Assembly: GCF_026262505.1 (NCBI RefSeq)
Contig: NC_067203.1
Span: 1-64,000, forward strand
Reading direction: 5' to 3'
DNA from: Trichomonas vaginalis G3
Lineage: Eukaryota; Parabasalia; Trichomonadida; Trichomonadidae
DNA: 64,000 nt
Part shown: piece by piece, positions 8,370-18,293 of the stretch
How the letters are laid out: the number at the start of each line of letters is the position of its first letter
Position numbering within the stretch: the stretch's first letter is position 1
Position numbers and translations under genes: made by a program
The notes under the pieces: generated by a model
Database searches by the model: none
What the model saw: only the letters and a program-made list of their open reading frames with translations
What the model was told of the DNA's origin: nothing

Positions 8370-11300
8370 AACTTCAACTTACGAATAAAGCTTGTTTTAG
8401 TCGTTATTGAGAAGTTAAACTTTTCAGCAAAGCAAGGACTAGAAGACTTACATAAGTAAAATCCAATCTCTTGACCATCATGAAGTGCTTTGTAAAGTTT
8501 CATTAAACTGAACTCAGAGTCTTTGTCATATGTTCCAACAGGTATGTGAATGTTCTTATCTTCATTGTAATAGCATTGTATAGCTTCAGGAAACATTTCA
8601 TTAGCTGTTAAAGCAAGAACGTCTTGTTTTACACCTTTACAACGTGCATGAAATGCAACTTCATTTAAATCATTCGTGAGTAAGTCTATGTAAGTCTTCT
8701 TTCCACAAAATATTGACTTGTATGCTAAACTTTGTTTTCCAGGTGTTATTTCTGCGAAGTCAGAATGGAACTGACCTAATGTTTTACCAATAAGTTCTCT
8801 ACCGTATCTCTTCTGAAATTCCTGAGCTAACAGTGGGATGTCTTCATTGAAAATATGCATGCTATCGCAGTCCTGGTAAAATATTTGAAGACCCATATCT
8901 TCAGCAGTACAGAATACTTCACACATTATTCTCTTCGACATAGACAGAATGTTAACACCAAGTGGACAGAAGTTAAAGTGTCTGCAAATGCTTTTCGTTA
9001 GCTTGAAAATAGTTTTATCTGAACCATCCAAACCTTCGAACTTCACTATATGGTTGTAGTTTCTGATGGCATATCTTATAGCATCTTTGTCATTTACTAT
9101 GGTTATTTTTGACTCAATAGGAGATAGAATAGTTTTGCCATAAATACTGTTCAGAATGAGCTTTATATTTTCTTGCAAAGGATTTCCTTCTTTCTTATAC
9201 TTTAACCTTAACTCAAACAACTTCTTTACTTCATCTCTTATTCTAATATCTCTGTTTCCATCGTAATAGTATCCTTGCAACACTTCACATTTGACACCTT
9301 GATATTTTATGAGGTCTTGTAATGTTATATGGTCAACATACATTAAACAGCAAGTGTTTGAACTTCTGGGAACGTTAAGTTCTGGATTTAGTTCAGGGTC
9401 ACAAACTATTAAAGGAAAGTGTCTATGTATTCCAATCTCTGTTATCTTAATGAGAACAAAGAAGCCAGACATAAACTTTTCACCAATGGGTTCCTTTTGG
9501 TCGTCATCGAATAAATGTCTCATGAGATACTCTGTGCTTAACATTTCTTTCTTCATAACCTTTGGAATACCTTCTAAAGTATAAAGTCTTGCTATAGCTG
9601 ATGGATATAATGAAACAGCGTCGAAGTCAGCAATGAGTTTCGTTTCGCTCTTTTGTTTAATGTTATCTGACAGCATACATCTTCCACCTTGAATGCATCT
9701 CGAAATAAACTCTCTTGGTTTATTTGAGAGGTCATATAAATTTCCATTCGGGAAGTACACTCTGTTCTCAAATAATTTGTTAGCAATTGAACAAATACTA
9801 ACGTAGTCATAAACGTTTAAATCAAATTCTTTCAATATGTCATTGCGGAACTTAACAAAACCTTCTCTTAAAATTCTTACATCTTGTTTGCAATAAAATG
9901 TGCTATACTTTTCTAAATCGAAATGGTTCTCATCTATTCTGCAACCTTTGATGGAATCTATGTTTTTCATGAATGCATCTGCATCCCGGATAAACTTACA
10001 TGCTTCAGAAATGACACCAGTTCTGTTGTCATTTGCTAACAAAGTACTGCTGTAGTAGTTGTAAGGAAATACTTCTTTCGGTCCTGTTTGTAAGTTAAAC
10101 ATAGCAGGAAATAGTTTAAGCTTCTTATTTATAACACTGTAAGAGTCTTTTATAATAATTGCCCTTCCTTTATATAAGCCAGTTATTTGCATTGTTCGTG
10201 AACCTTTAATGATGGGAGTTCCTTTCACTTCTATCATGTGTCTTAAGATGAAGTTTATATCATAACTGAGGTTATGGAAATATATTAAACTCTTGTCAGG
10301 AAGTCGCTCCAAAAATTCTGTTGCACAGTTCTGACCCCAAATGCTTTCACTCACAGAACCATCTTCACTGTCGTAACAGATGTTAAAGGCTTTATGAAAG
10401 CCGTCTGTGCTACACTCAAAGTCAGCAAAGAAAACGTGCTCAGGTATGAACTTACACTTAGCTTTATTTACTTCTTTTGACTCTGCTTTCTCCTTCAGTC
10501 GAACACAATACTTAGGAGAATATGACAAGTCTTTAAATGGTGCAAGGTTCTGTTTATATAAGTCAGTCGTATATGTGAAAAGTTCTCCATAAGAAATAGG
10601 TTCGAAATATTTGCACTCCCACAATGTTTTCATAACATCCCATAACGGTGTTGTTCTATCATAACGAACTACATATTTATCTTCTCTCTTTGTATAAATC
10701 TTCATTTGTTTCTCAATGTTCATTCCACCACAAGCTTTGAGAATTTCTATATAGTTGCGAATGAAATATGTTGTCATTGGTAATCTTTCATTTAGCATGT
10801 AGTGGTCTTCAACAAGAAGTAAGTCAATAGTTCGAACAGTTTCACATTCTTTTGGTATGTATCTCTTTATTTCATTATGTCTTGAGTCATTGAAATAACC
10901 AATGGTAACATTAAATGCTATACCTGTTGCGTCAGAAATTTCTTGTACTTTACTTTGAGGAAAGTCTCTAACACGAATGACTTCTCTCATGTGGTCAATA
11001 GTCTCTCCATCTACTCCAGCCTGAATGCAAGCATAAACGAAACAATTGTCTTCTGTCATAAGTGCTGCAGTTCTTTTGTTCAGTTCATTGAAAATTTGGT
11101 AGCGCTCAAGATTTATAGGTAATGTGCAAAGATACTTCCAGAACTGACCGCTTCTCTTCTTATAAAACTTCTTTTCACCATTATCTTTCCAAAAGCTTTC
11201 TATAAGTGCTGGGTTTCCTGTTTGCTTAAGAGCTTCCAAAATGGCTTTCTGGTCATTTGTCAGTGTGCTTTCATCTCTATATGGTCTCTTTTTTTTTGCC

Positions 11301-12141
11301 TTTCTTTACATCTGACATCGTTAAGCCTTCATATTCTGTTAAATCATACATCTTTATTTCGGTAAGATTCTTTATGTTTGTCAAGAAGAAAGTCATAGTG
11401 CATTTCAACAATACCTGCAGCATTTGCTTCTATCTCTGATATAAAGTTCTCCTTCAAGAGCTGATGTAGTAATGTTCCAATATTATTGAGGTTTAACGTA
11501 GAAATTCATACTTTCCACAAGTTTATAACATACCATCCATCTCTGTTGTGAGTTTATTTTAATTTTCTCTAAGAGTCTCATGAAAACCTTACCGAAATGT
11601 TTGTGTAAGTAGTCTCTGTTTTGGTTCATCTAAGCTTCGATGTTTAAAGTCAATGAGTCTATTGCCTGACTTCACATTTCTCTTCCTATTCTCTTCATCT
11701 TTCTTTAACCATCTCTCACCTTCTTTTGGTTTGTCGTCAATGGAACGAATGACATCGTTAGCTTTGCGAACTTGTTCTATAGCCTCTTAAACATCTCTCT
11801 TCTCTGTTGTTTCAGTGTGTCGTCTCTCTTTCGTGTTTTACCAACGTTTGCATTTGTTATGTCAACATTTCTCTTCTTACTTCATGAGGTACTGAACGTC
11901 TATGATATAAGTCAATAGCAACGTCATTTAAAGGAAATGCTCTTGCATGGACTTCGTCCTCGCGCGTTGCGGCTTTATGAATTCATGAATTCTATCATAA
12001 CTTATTGCACCATTATAGTCTTTAATGAAGTCAGCGAGTGCTTTTTTGTTTGTTGCGTAATGTTTTGCTAACTTCTATGTTAGCTTCTGTAAGAAGTTGT
12101 TTTATTTCCGAGTGTTCTAACTTAGACAACTTCCGATACAT
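8366..12141 (-). pseudogene. Family B DNA polymerase, protein-primed type
   Basis: Replicative polymerase of Maverick 1. The long open part (8366-11239, about 957 codons) shows exonuclease motifs FADFECSTDG, FHNLSYDINF and YCKQDVRILREG, and polymerase motifs DFDAVSLYPSAI (A), LILNSIYGKTI (B), QDCDSMHIF (C) and GKKTY (KxY). This order and spacing fit protein-primed PolBs of Polintons, adenoviruses and linear plasmids. N-terminal to the exonuclease lies a region (NCFVYACIQAGVDG, LLLVEDHYMLNE) that also occurs in the Maverick 2 polymerase. Upstream to about 12141 more of the gene is visible in pieces, so the gene as a whole is broken (about five breaks). A terminal-protein domain would be expected in that N-terminal part; I cannot confirm it. 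Confidence 0.88.
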
Positions 12142-12234
12142 CTTTAGTAGGAAATAAAAAAAATATTTTTAGAAAAAATTAGATTAGATTTTTTTAAGTT
12201 ATTTTTCAAAAATAATTTAATATTTATATTTTTA

Positions 12235-12708
12235 ATGAAACACATGCAAGATTGCAAGTTCTTTCATACAATGCTCTCGCTACTGCCATCAAGAATGAGT
12301 TCAATAATGCTTCAATGTTAATGTTATCTTTAACAAGAAGTTTGTGAAAGAATCTAAGTTTGGTCAGTATGTCAGACCATTAGCTATCGTCATTGACCGC
12401 AAACGTTATACTTCACAAGAGTTAGCAGTAGTTTTGAAACAAAAGAGTTTCTTCGTGAATGTCAAAGATACTCATTATATTCTGTCATAAAGAACTCTAA
12501 CATTGACTTCTTTCAGTATTGCTTTAAATTTTCCGAACAGAAAGAATATAGAAGGGTGAAACAAATGTGAAATATTATCCTTCATCTCTGAAGACAATAA
12601 CGAACAAAGATGTTATACAGAAATTCTTACCAAAGGTTTGAAGAAGCTTCTATTGACATTGACGAAGGAAGTGAAATGGTTGAAGAAATAGACCCTGAAG
12701 CTATTTAA
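12235..12708 (+). pseudogene. Remnant of a small gene, possible relative of 42805-43224
   Basis: Plus-strand coding remnant with about four breaks. Recognisable stretches such as YVRPLAIVIDRKRYTSQELA, and an end reading EEIDPEAI, are comparable with KFAIVTKNGAKFEDLDIEG and the end DIDPEMF of the intact 139-codon gene at 42805-43224 in Maverick 2. If the match holds, both Mavericks carried this gene of unknown function next to replication genes. An ATG at 12235 follows a TTTATATTTTTAA box. Confidence 0.4.
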
Positions 12709-12989
12709 GCAAAAATATATTTTTGGTTAGTCTTCATATCGATATTTTACAACAATTCCCAATGTATAAACTTTTCATATATTATACGCTTTATATACTT
12801 CAGAATTTTGCATAATCTTTAGAAGCATTTAGATATTGTTTAAATGCTTTGTATGTCTTCAGAAATTTTGCATAATCTTTTACATGTTGTGTCGTCTCTC
12901 TTCTTTGTCATGAGTTCCGAATATTCTAAATTCATGTTCTTTCATATGAGATAAAATTTTATAAAAAAAATAAATTAGCTTAGATTTTT

Positions 12990-13809
12990 TTATTCTTCCT
13001 CTTTGAAGTTATCGAAAATTCTGTTATTTTTTCCTTCAGTAATGTTAAGTCTTCTTTGAATGTAAGTATTGTGCAACTTTGATTCATAGTGTGTTTGAGG
13101 AAGAGTATTTTTGACAATTTCCTTTATTTGCTCATTCGGTGTCATTGAAATTGGTAAGTTTTCACGATAGAACCAGTTTCTGTCAGATTTATATATTTTA
13201 GCTAAGTCAAAAAGCTCTTGTTGTTTCTTCTGACTAAATGCAACATAACCACATTTTATCTTCTTCTTTCTCCAACTCTTCAGTATATATCATATACTTA
13301 TAACTCTTTTCCTTTCCTTTTGGTACCGAACGCGGTATTCTTTTCTGTATGCTTTTGTCTTTGGATTCAATGACTTCATCTTTTGCTTGAAGTTTCTTTT
13401 CCATCTCTCCACGTTCTGCTTTATATAGTTCATCTAACATCATGAAAATATAACAAGCATAACGAGGTGAAGCCCATATTGCTACAGCGTTTACTAAAAG
13501 TCTATGAACATAATAACCTTTCAAACCAGGAGCCAATTCTTGCGATTTTCGTACGGAATCTCTTCTCTCGGTTTTTCCGAGGGAAGCAATCATATGAGGA
13601 ATTCTTCTAAAAGTTCTTTTGTCTTTGGTTTTCAAACCAATGATATGCTTGCTTTGTAGAACGAAGAGCGTTCATTATACTTTGCATTTGGTACATATCG
13701 TCTTTGGCCGAACGAATGAGCGAAGTTGTTTGTTATATTGTATGTATTCGTATTCTTCATTTATAGCTTTATGGACTATAACTGTTGTTGTGTTCTCTAA
13801 TGTTGACAT
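12990..13809 (-). pseudogene. KilA-N domain protein, broken
   Basis: Gene of about 270 codons with about three breaks. The KilA-N fold is clear in the stretch GYYVHRLLVNAVAIWASPRY followed by a helix (FMMLDELYKAE), the typical end of this domain, and in an earlier stretch WFENQRTKELL. A charged helix (EKKLQAKDEVIESKDKSIQK) follows. KilA-N is a DNA-binding domain common in poxviruses, baculoviruses, mimiviruses and phages. The ~25 bp before the start are nearly the same as those before the next KilA-N gene at 15810, suggesting local duplication. Confidence 0.65.
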
Positions 13810-14094
13810 TACTGTCTTTACATACAAAATAAAAAATAAATAAAAATAAAACTAACTTTATTTTCTGACTTTCACAAAAGACCAAAAATAAACGCTTTAC
13901 ATGTATTTTTCAGCAACTTCGTCAAATAATTTTATAGCTTTATCTATCTCATCTACTTCAAACGTTTCTTTACCTTTCGTGGGAGCACCATACATTTTCT
14001 CAAAAACTTCAAGCAGTTCTGTTTCAGCAGCTCTCATATCATTAACAAACACAACTTGACTCTATTGACTGTACTGTCATATCTTTGAGTTATA

Positions 14095-15394
14095 TAGGGT
14101 GTCCAAAGGTGCGTTTAGCACAGCGCTCTATATGAGACTATTAAAGGAGATATATGCTGATTATAAATATATAATAAAAAATATTAATATATGTATATGA
14201 TGAGTATGTTGTATTTTGGCGCATGCCGGGATATAAAATGAATTTTGAGACAAGAGGCGGTTTCGCGGGAAATTTTGGCGGGATTTTTTTCATTTTTTTA
14301 ATGAATCATAAAGAAAACATCCTCGCTCTTGCAAAAAAAATGCAAAGACTGTAAAAAAATCTACGAGACATTGGTAAAATGCTTCGGTATGGATGCTCCT
14401 AGCTATTCCACTGTAACGTATCATGTTAGGATGTATCACTTCATGAACAAAAAGGCGCCCATCATAAAAATTGACAAAAAATCGCCGGATCAAAGAAAAA
14501 TCAAAGCAATTCTTCAAGCGCTAGATGAAGACCCAAGAGCATCACTCAGAAGGATAGAGGAGATGACAAAGATACCACGTACAACAGTCAGTTATTATCT
14601 GCACAATTATTTGAACTACAAACTAGCGTATACACGTTGGGTTCGCACAACCTTAATTCAGTTCAAAAAAAATCTAGAGTCCAATCTTCGAAAGAGCTCC
14701 TCTCTATATTGGGTGCGTATCAATCCAAGAAGTTTCGCTTTTAGTAACAGGGGACGAGTCTTGGTTTCAATATGCAACAGAAGCCAAAATAATGTGGATC
14801 CCGAAGGATGAAAATCCGCAAACATTCCGAAGAAAAAAATTGACACACCAATGATGATGTTGTCGGTTTTTTGGGGCGTGAATGGCATCATCGCAATTGA
14901 TATTCTTCAAAAACCTAATACGATGAATGCTCAGTATCTAATTGACAATGTTCTTACTCAAATTATCAATTCTGATGAGTTTGAGAAATCCAAACAACAA
15001 AAACAAAAGTTTGCAATTCATTTTGATAATTCAAGAGTTCACAAAGTCATAAGGTAATGAATTACTTGGTGGAAAACAATGTCAAAGTTGTTCCAAACCC
15101 AATTTATTCACCTGATATTGCACCCTCTGACTTTTATTTATTCGGCACGCTAAAAAAGAGAGCTGAAGGACGCGAATTCGCGAGTCCAGATGATCTTGAA
15201 AATTTTGTAAGAGAGCAATTTGAGCAATTTTCTCATGATGATTTAAAGCGTGTCTTTCAAGCCTGGATCGATCGCTGCGAACGCGTGATTGAATCCAATG
15301 GTGATTATATTTAAATAAACTTTATATATATGTAACTTGTTTATTTCTATTCGCAGTATTCAGGTTTGTGCTAAACACACCTTTGGACACCCTA
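14095..15394 (+). mobile_element. Mariner transposon (Tvmar1-like)
   Basis: About 1300 bp with TIRs of about 27 bp starting TAGGGTGTCCAAAGGTG (14095 onward and mirrored to 15394; one mismatch, GCG/GTG, in the compared part) and flanked by TA dinucleotides (14093-14094 and 15395-15396), the mariner target. Length, TIR type and host match the Tvmar1 family described from Trichomonas vaginalis. It sits in the GIY-YIG part of a Maverick 1 gene, so it arrived after the Maverick gene was formed. Confidence 0.92.
14301..15314 (+). pseudogene. Mariner transposase, frame-broken
   Basis: A DD34D-type transposase gene. The start MNHKENILALAKK at 14301 shifts frame in a run of A at about 14332. The helix-turn-helix region reads APSYSTVTYHVRMYHF and ASLRRIEEMTKIPRTTVSYY; catalytic parts are TGDESWFQYA (around 14750), FAIHFDNSRVH (around 15030) and YSPDIAPSDFYLFG (around 15115). 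At least two more frame changes, near 14690 and 15056, plus one near 14840, separate these parts, so this copy cannot make an active enzyme. The usual length of mariner transposases, about 340 residues, fits the span. Confidence 0.88.
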
Positions 15395-15867
15395 TATTAT
15401 ATGTCCTTCCTATCTTATATCTTTTTGTGTTGAAGTCCTTCGGTTTCTGAACGATGTAAAGTAAGCCTTCACTGCAACGTTCCGTATCGAATGAACCATA
15501 TGTTATGAAGTTATATCCAACAACTGGGTCTAACCATAACAAAACTATTGGTATATAGACTTTTGTCTATAAGATATGCTCTTGTTCCATGAAATGCTAC
15601 TGATATCATAAGCTCAGGATTTCTTGTCAAAATTTTCTGAGTTGAAGCATTTCTAACCCAGTCGTTTGTTTTCTTTCCAGATGGAGATATAATGTCTGAC
15701 AAAGAATATTTGTTGTATTTCTTTGAGTATCTTACGTTTAAATCACCTATTCTAACCACTTTGGTGTCATTGTCTATCTTTCTAACTGTTTCAAACTCAA
15801 TGTTTGACATTACTGTCTTTACATACAAAATAACTAATGAAATTCATTATTTTTGTGCTGAATTCAA

Positions 15868-15935
15868 TAAAAATAATGTTGAGGTGAAGAGGTGAGATCT
15901 CACCTGTTTTTTCACCTGTTTTTTCACCTCTTTTT
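15868..15935. repeat. Palindromic GGTGA repeat, left flank of cassette
   Basis: GAGGTGAAGAGGTGAGATCT then CACCTGTTTTTTCACC and two more TTTTTTCACC units. Core palindrome GGTGAGATCTCACC; outer arms GGTGAA and TTCACC. Preceded by TTGTGCTGAATTCAATAAAA, which also precedes the related repeat at 44636 in Maverick 2. Confidence 0.8.
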
Positions 15936-16901
15936 TCACAAGCGTTTTACATGAATTGTACGATGTATATTTGAAATCCTAAACAATTTTGTAGCCTCTA
16001 TTTCTTCTTTTAGTACATCGAATGTTTTAACAATGCCGAAGGTTTCTTTATACTTCTTCTTGACGTCAGATAAAAGGAAATCTTCTGCTGTTGGATAGTT
16101 TTTATTAAGAAATGTCAACATATCCATTTTATCTTCTGCTGGCTTTTCTGCTTCTTTCTTTAAGTCTGCATAGTCGTTTCGCATTCTTTCTATCTCTTTG
16201 ACTGAGTAGTTATATTTTCTTATTGCTGCTTTACATTTTGAACATTGCGGCATCGTTTTTGCGTTATACATTGAAACATTACCAGCTAAAATAACTAAAG
16301 CGTCAATTGCTCTCTTCATCTCAAACATAGCGGGTCTTATTTGTTCATTCCATACTTTACCTCTTCTATCTTTATCTCTTATCTGCCATACACATTTTGC
16401 AACTAATGAAACAAAGTTATCGTATGTCTTAAATTCTTCGGATTTGTAAAGGTCAGAAATATTTTTATAAACCATGTCGCAATCTTTGTCCATAACTTTA
16501 TGGTTGCAATGAAAACCAAGGAATTCATAATTTACTTTACGTATGAATTTCTTAATTTCTACTGAGTCAGTTGCTTTGACTTCAATTTCGTCGAATTCAG
16601 GAATAGTTAGTTTTTGCTGCTGAATTTCAGGTAGTTTAGGCAAATGGTCGATGAGGTCCTCCATTTCATAAAGATACTGTTCATTTGTTTCATCTTTCGC
16701 ACTACAGTCTAAATTACTTGTTAAAAGTTCTTGCTTTATCTTCTCGATTTCTGTTTCAAAAGTATATGAAGAAGGAATAAAGCTTTTCATCTCTACCAAC
16801 ATTGACGTAGGATTCATGACTAGCGAGTTTGGTGCTGTAGTTGTGGACAGAGTCCCGCCGTTCGTGGCTTGAATTGTTGTTGTGCCGATTGTTGAAATCA
16901 T
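15936..16901 (-). CDS. Cassette protein of unknown function, ~320 aa
   Basis: 321 codons from ATG 16901; an upstream in-frame ATG at 16973 would add a hydrophobic stretch translated from an AT-rich leader and is unlikely. Thr/Asn-rich start (STIGTTTIQATNGG), then mainly helical and charged, with a small Cys pair PQCSKCKAAIRKYNYS and a coiled segment (EIERMRNDYADLKKEAEK). No known domain recognised. A broken second copy (44855-45749) in Maverick 2 is similar at the nucleotide level far beyond any other shared gene. Both copies lie between inverted palindromic repeats, so the gene looks like a mobile cassette. Confidence 0.6.
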   Translation of the reverse strand: MISTIGTTTIQATNGGTLSTTTAPNSLVMNPTSMLVEMKSFIPSSYTFETEIEKIKQELLTSNLDCSAKDETNEQYLYEMEDLIDHLPKLPEIQQQKLTIPEFDEIEVKATDSVEIKKFIRKVNYEFLGFHCNHKVMDKDCDMVYKNISDLYKSEEFKTYDNFVSLVAKCVWQIRDKDRRGKVWNEQIRPAMFEMKRAIDALVILAGNVSMYNAKTMPQCSKCKAAIRKYNYSVKEIERMRNDYADLKKEAEKPAEDKMDMLTFLNKNYPTAEDFLLSDVKKKYKETFGIVKTFDVLKEEIEATKLFRISNIHRTIHVKRL

Positions 16902-16994
16902 ATCTTTTATACAAAATAAAAAAATAAATAAAAATAAAACTAACTTTATTTTTTCTGTCTTAAGGAAATTCATGAAAATTCACGAGAAAGCTAA

Positions 16995-17100
16995 AGCAAT
17001 CTGAGCCGCTAAGCGGCGAGGGTGAAAAAAGAGGTGAAAAAACGGGTGAGATCTCACCTCTTCACCTAAACATTATTTTTGGTGAATTCACCAAAAATAA
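16995..17100. repeat. Palindromic GGTGA repeat, right flank of cassette
   Basis: Inverted relative to the copy at 15868-15935: TTTTTTCACC units appear here as GGTGAAAAAA, then GGGTGAGATCTCACC, TTCACCTAAACATTATTTTT and GGTGAATTCACC. Together the two copies bracket the 15936-16901 gene. Confidence 0.8.
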
Positions 17101-17164
17101 ATGGTACCATTAATGATATCATGACTGTTCTCATTCATGTCTGATTTACATCTAATGAAAAAGT

Positions 17165-18253
17165 TTAGAAGAATTTTCTTATTCTTTCTGGCTTATTTTT
17201 GTCTTTCCAGTACTCCCGCTCTAATGGTCCCAGATGTGTTGGCTTCGACTCTCTCAAGTTCTTAGATGGTATAACATCTTCAACGCCTCCTTCATATCTT
17301 ACTTTATAAGTGTCATCGTTTATGTTGTAGCCAAGTATTTCAATAACCACTCCTCGCTTTGCTTCGTCAATGGTTTCAGCAAGTTTGCCATTACTACTTT
17401 CGACTAATTTGTGACGAGGGTAAAACGCAATAGAGTCGTCAGCAGCTTTTATAAGATATCCATTACCTTGCGTAGAGTCTACGATATAATAGTTTCTACT
17501 TAACCTTAAACGTTTCTTTGTCAACGGTTTGTCGTCAAGAACTACACGAACTTTTGTTCCAGGAATGAGGGTAAATTGTGTTGAATTTCTGATATTTTGT
17601 GTTTGGCTTTGTTTCTTTTGTATATACTTTTCTTCTTGTTTTTGTGTCATTGAATTTGGTGTATGTCCTGTTGTAGAATGTGTTGAGGAATTATATACTT
17701 CGAGAAAATGTTTCATTGTTTCTTCGGTAAAGTCTCGCTCTTGATTTAAATCTCTGAGCGTTCTTATGAAGCGGTTTATGATGCCGAGTATGTTATGGTT
17801 ATGGTCTTCAGTAGTGTAGTGAGTTATGTTATGCTTAATGAGAAAATCTGTGATTTCATTGCTGAGGTATGCACTGTCTTGGTCTGATGTTAAAGTACTT
17901 GGGCTATGTTCTGCCACGAACTTTGTTGTAAAACTCTTAACACTTCACGAGTTCCTTTATTCCTCATTGGATATGCATATGCTTTGCGAGTATTAACATT
18001 TATGAAGATGAGGAATGGGTTATGTCCTCCTTTTTCTGCTTTGAATGAGAGTGTCAAATTGGTATGCGTCAGGAGTGTTGGAGTAAATTGGTAAAAAGTA
18101 GTCGTAAGGGTTTATTTTTGTTTGATGTACAACATTTTTGTCAAAGAATCTTTTCACTTCAGCTCTGTTAGTAAATCCCCAACTCTTTGCAGCTTCATTG
18201 AACTTCTTAAATGACCTCCATGGATGTTGTTCGAATACTTCTTTCAAGCTCAT
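17165..18253 (-). pseudogene. Maverick integrase (retroviral type), broken
   Basis: Integrase of about 360 codons, broken (about two to three breaks). N-terminal part: FEQHPWRSFKKFNEAAKSWG and AEVKRFFDKNVVHQTK, a helical DNA-binding start followed by FDTLI of the RNase H core. The main part has LTSDQDSAYLSNEITDFL and RFIRTLRDLNQ, as in integrases of Polintons. The C-terminus carries a chromodomain-like segment (VVIEILGYNINDD, YKVRYEGGVEDVIPSKNL), typical for this family. It would insert Maverick DNA into the genome and make the 5-6 bp duplication. Confidence 0.82.
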
Positions 18254-18293
18254 TTATGTAAAGTTAAAGATTTTATTCAAGGCTCAAGCGCGT

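Larger units (their letters stand above)
13897..15810 (-). pseudogene. KilA-N plus GIY-YIG (T5orf172-type) gene, split by a mariner
   Basis: The start (MSNIEFETVRKIDND, KVVRIGDLNVRYSKKYNKYS, WVRNASTQKIL) looks like a KilA-N-type DNA-binding region. It is followed by GLLYIVQKPKD and RYKIGRTYNI, the GIY-YIG nuclease signature of the T5orf172 group; KilA-N with T5orf172 is a known pairing in large DNA viruses and phages. A mariner (14095-15394) is inserted inside the nuclease part, and a final segment ending FEKMYGAPTKGKETFEVDEI lies beyond it. About two further breaks. The function is probably DNA binding and nicking in regulation or in excluding rival elements; this is inference. Confidence 0.65.

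Noticed and set aside
15936-16973. Signal peptide at the start of the cassette protein
   Set aside because: The hydrophobic stretch before MISTIG comes from an AT-rich leader; the likely start is ATG 16901.
17165-18253. LTR retrotransposon, because of the retroviral-type integrase
   Set aside because: No reverse transcriptase, gag or LTRs; integrase of this type is standard in Polintons.
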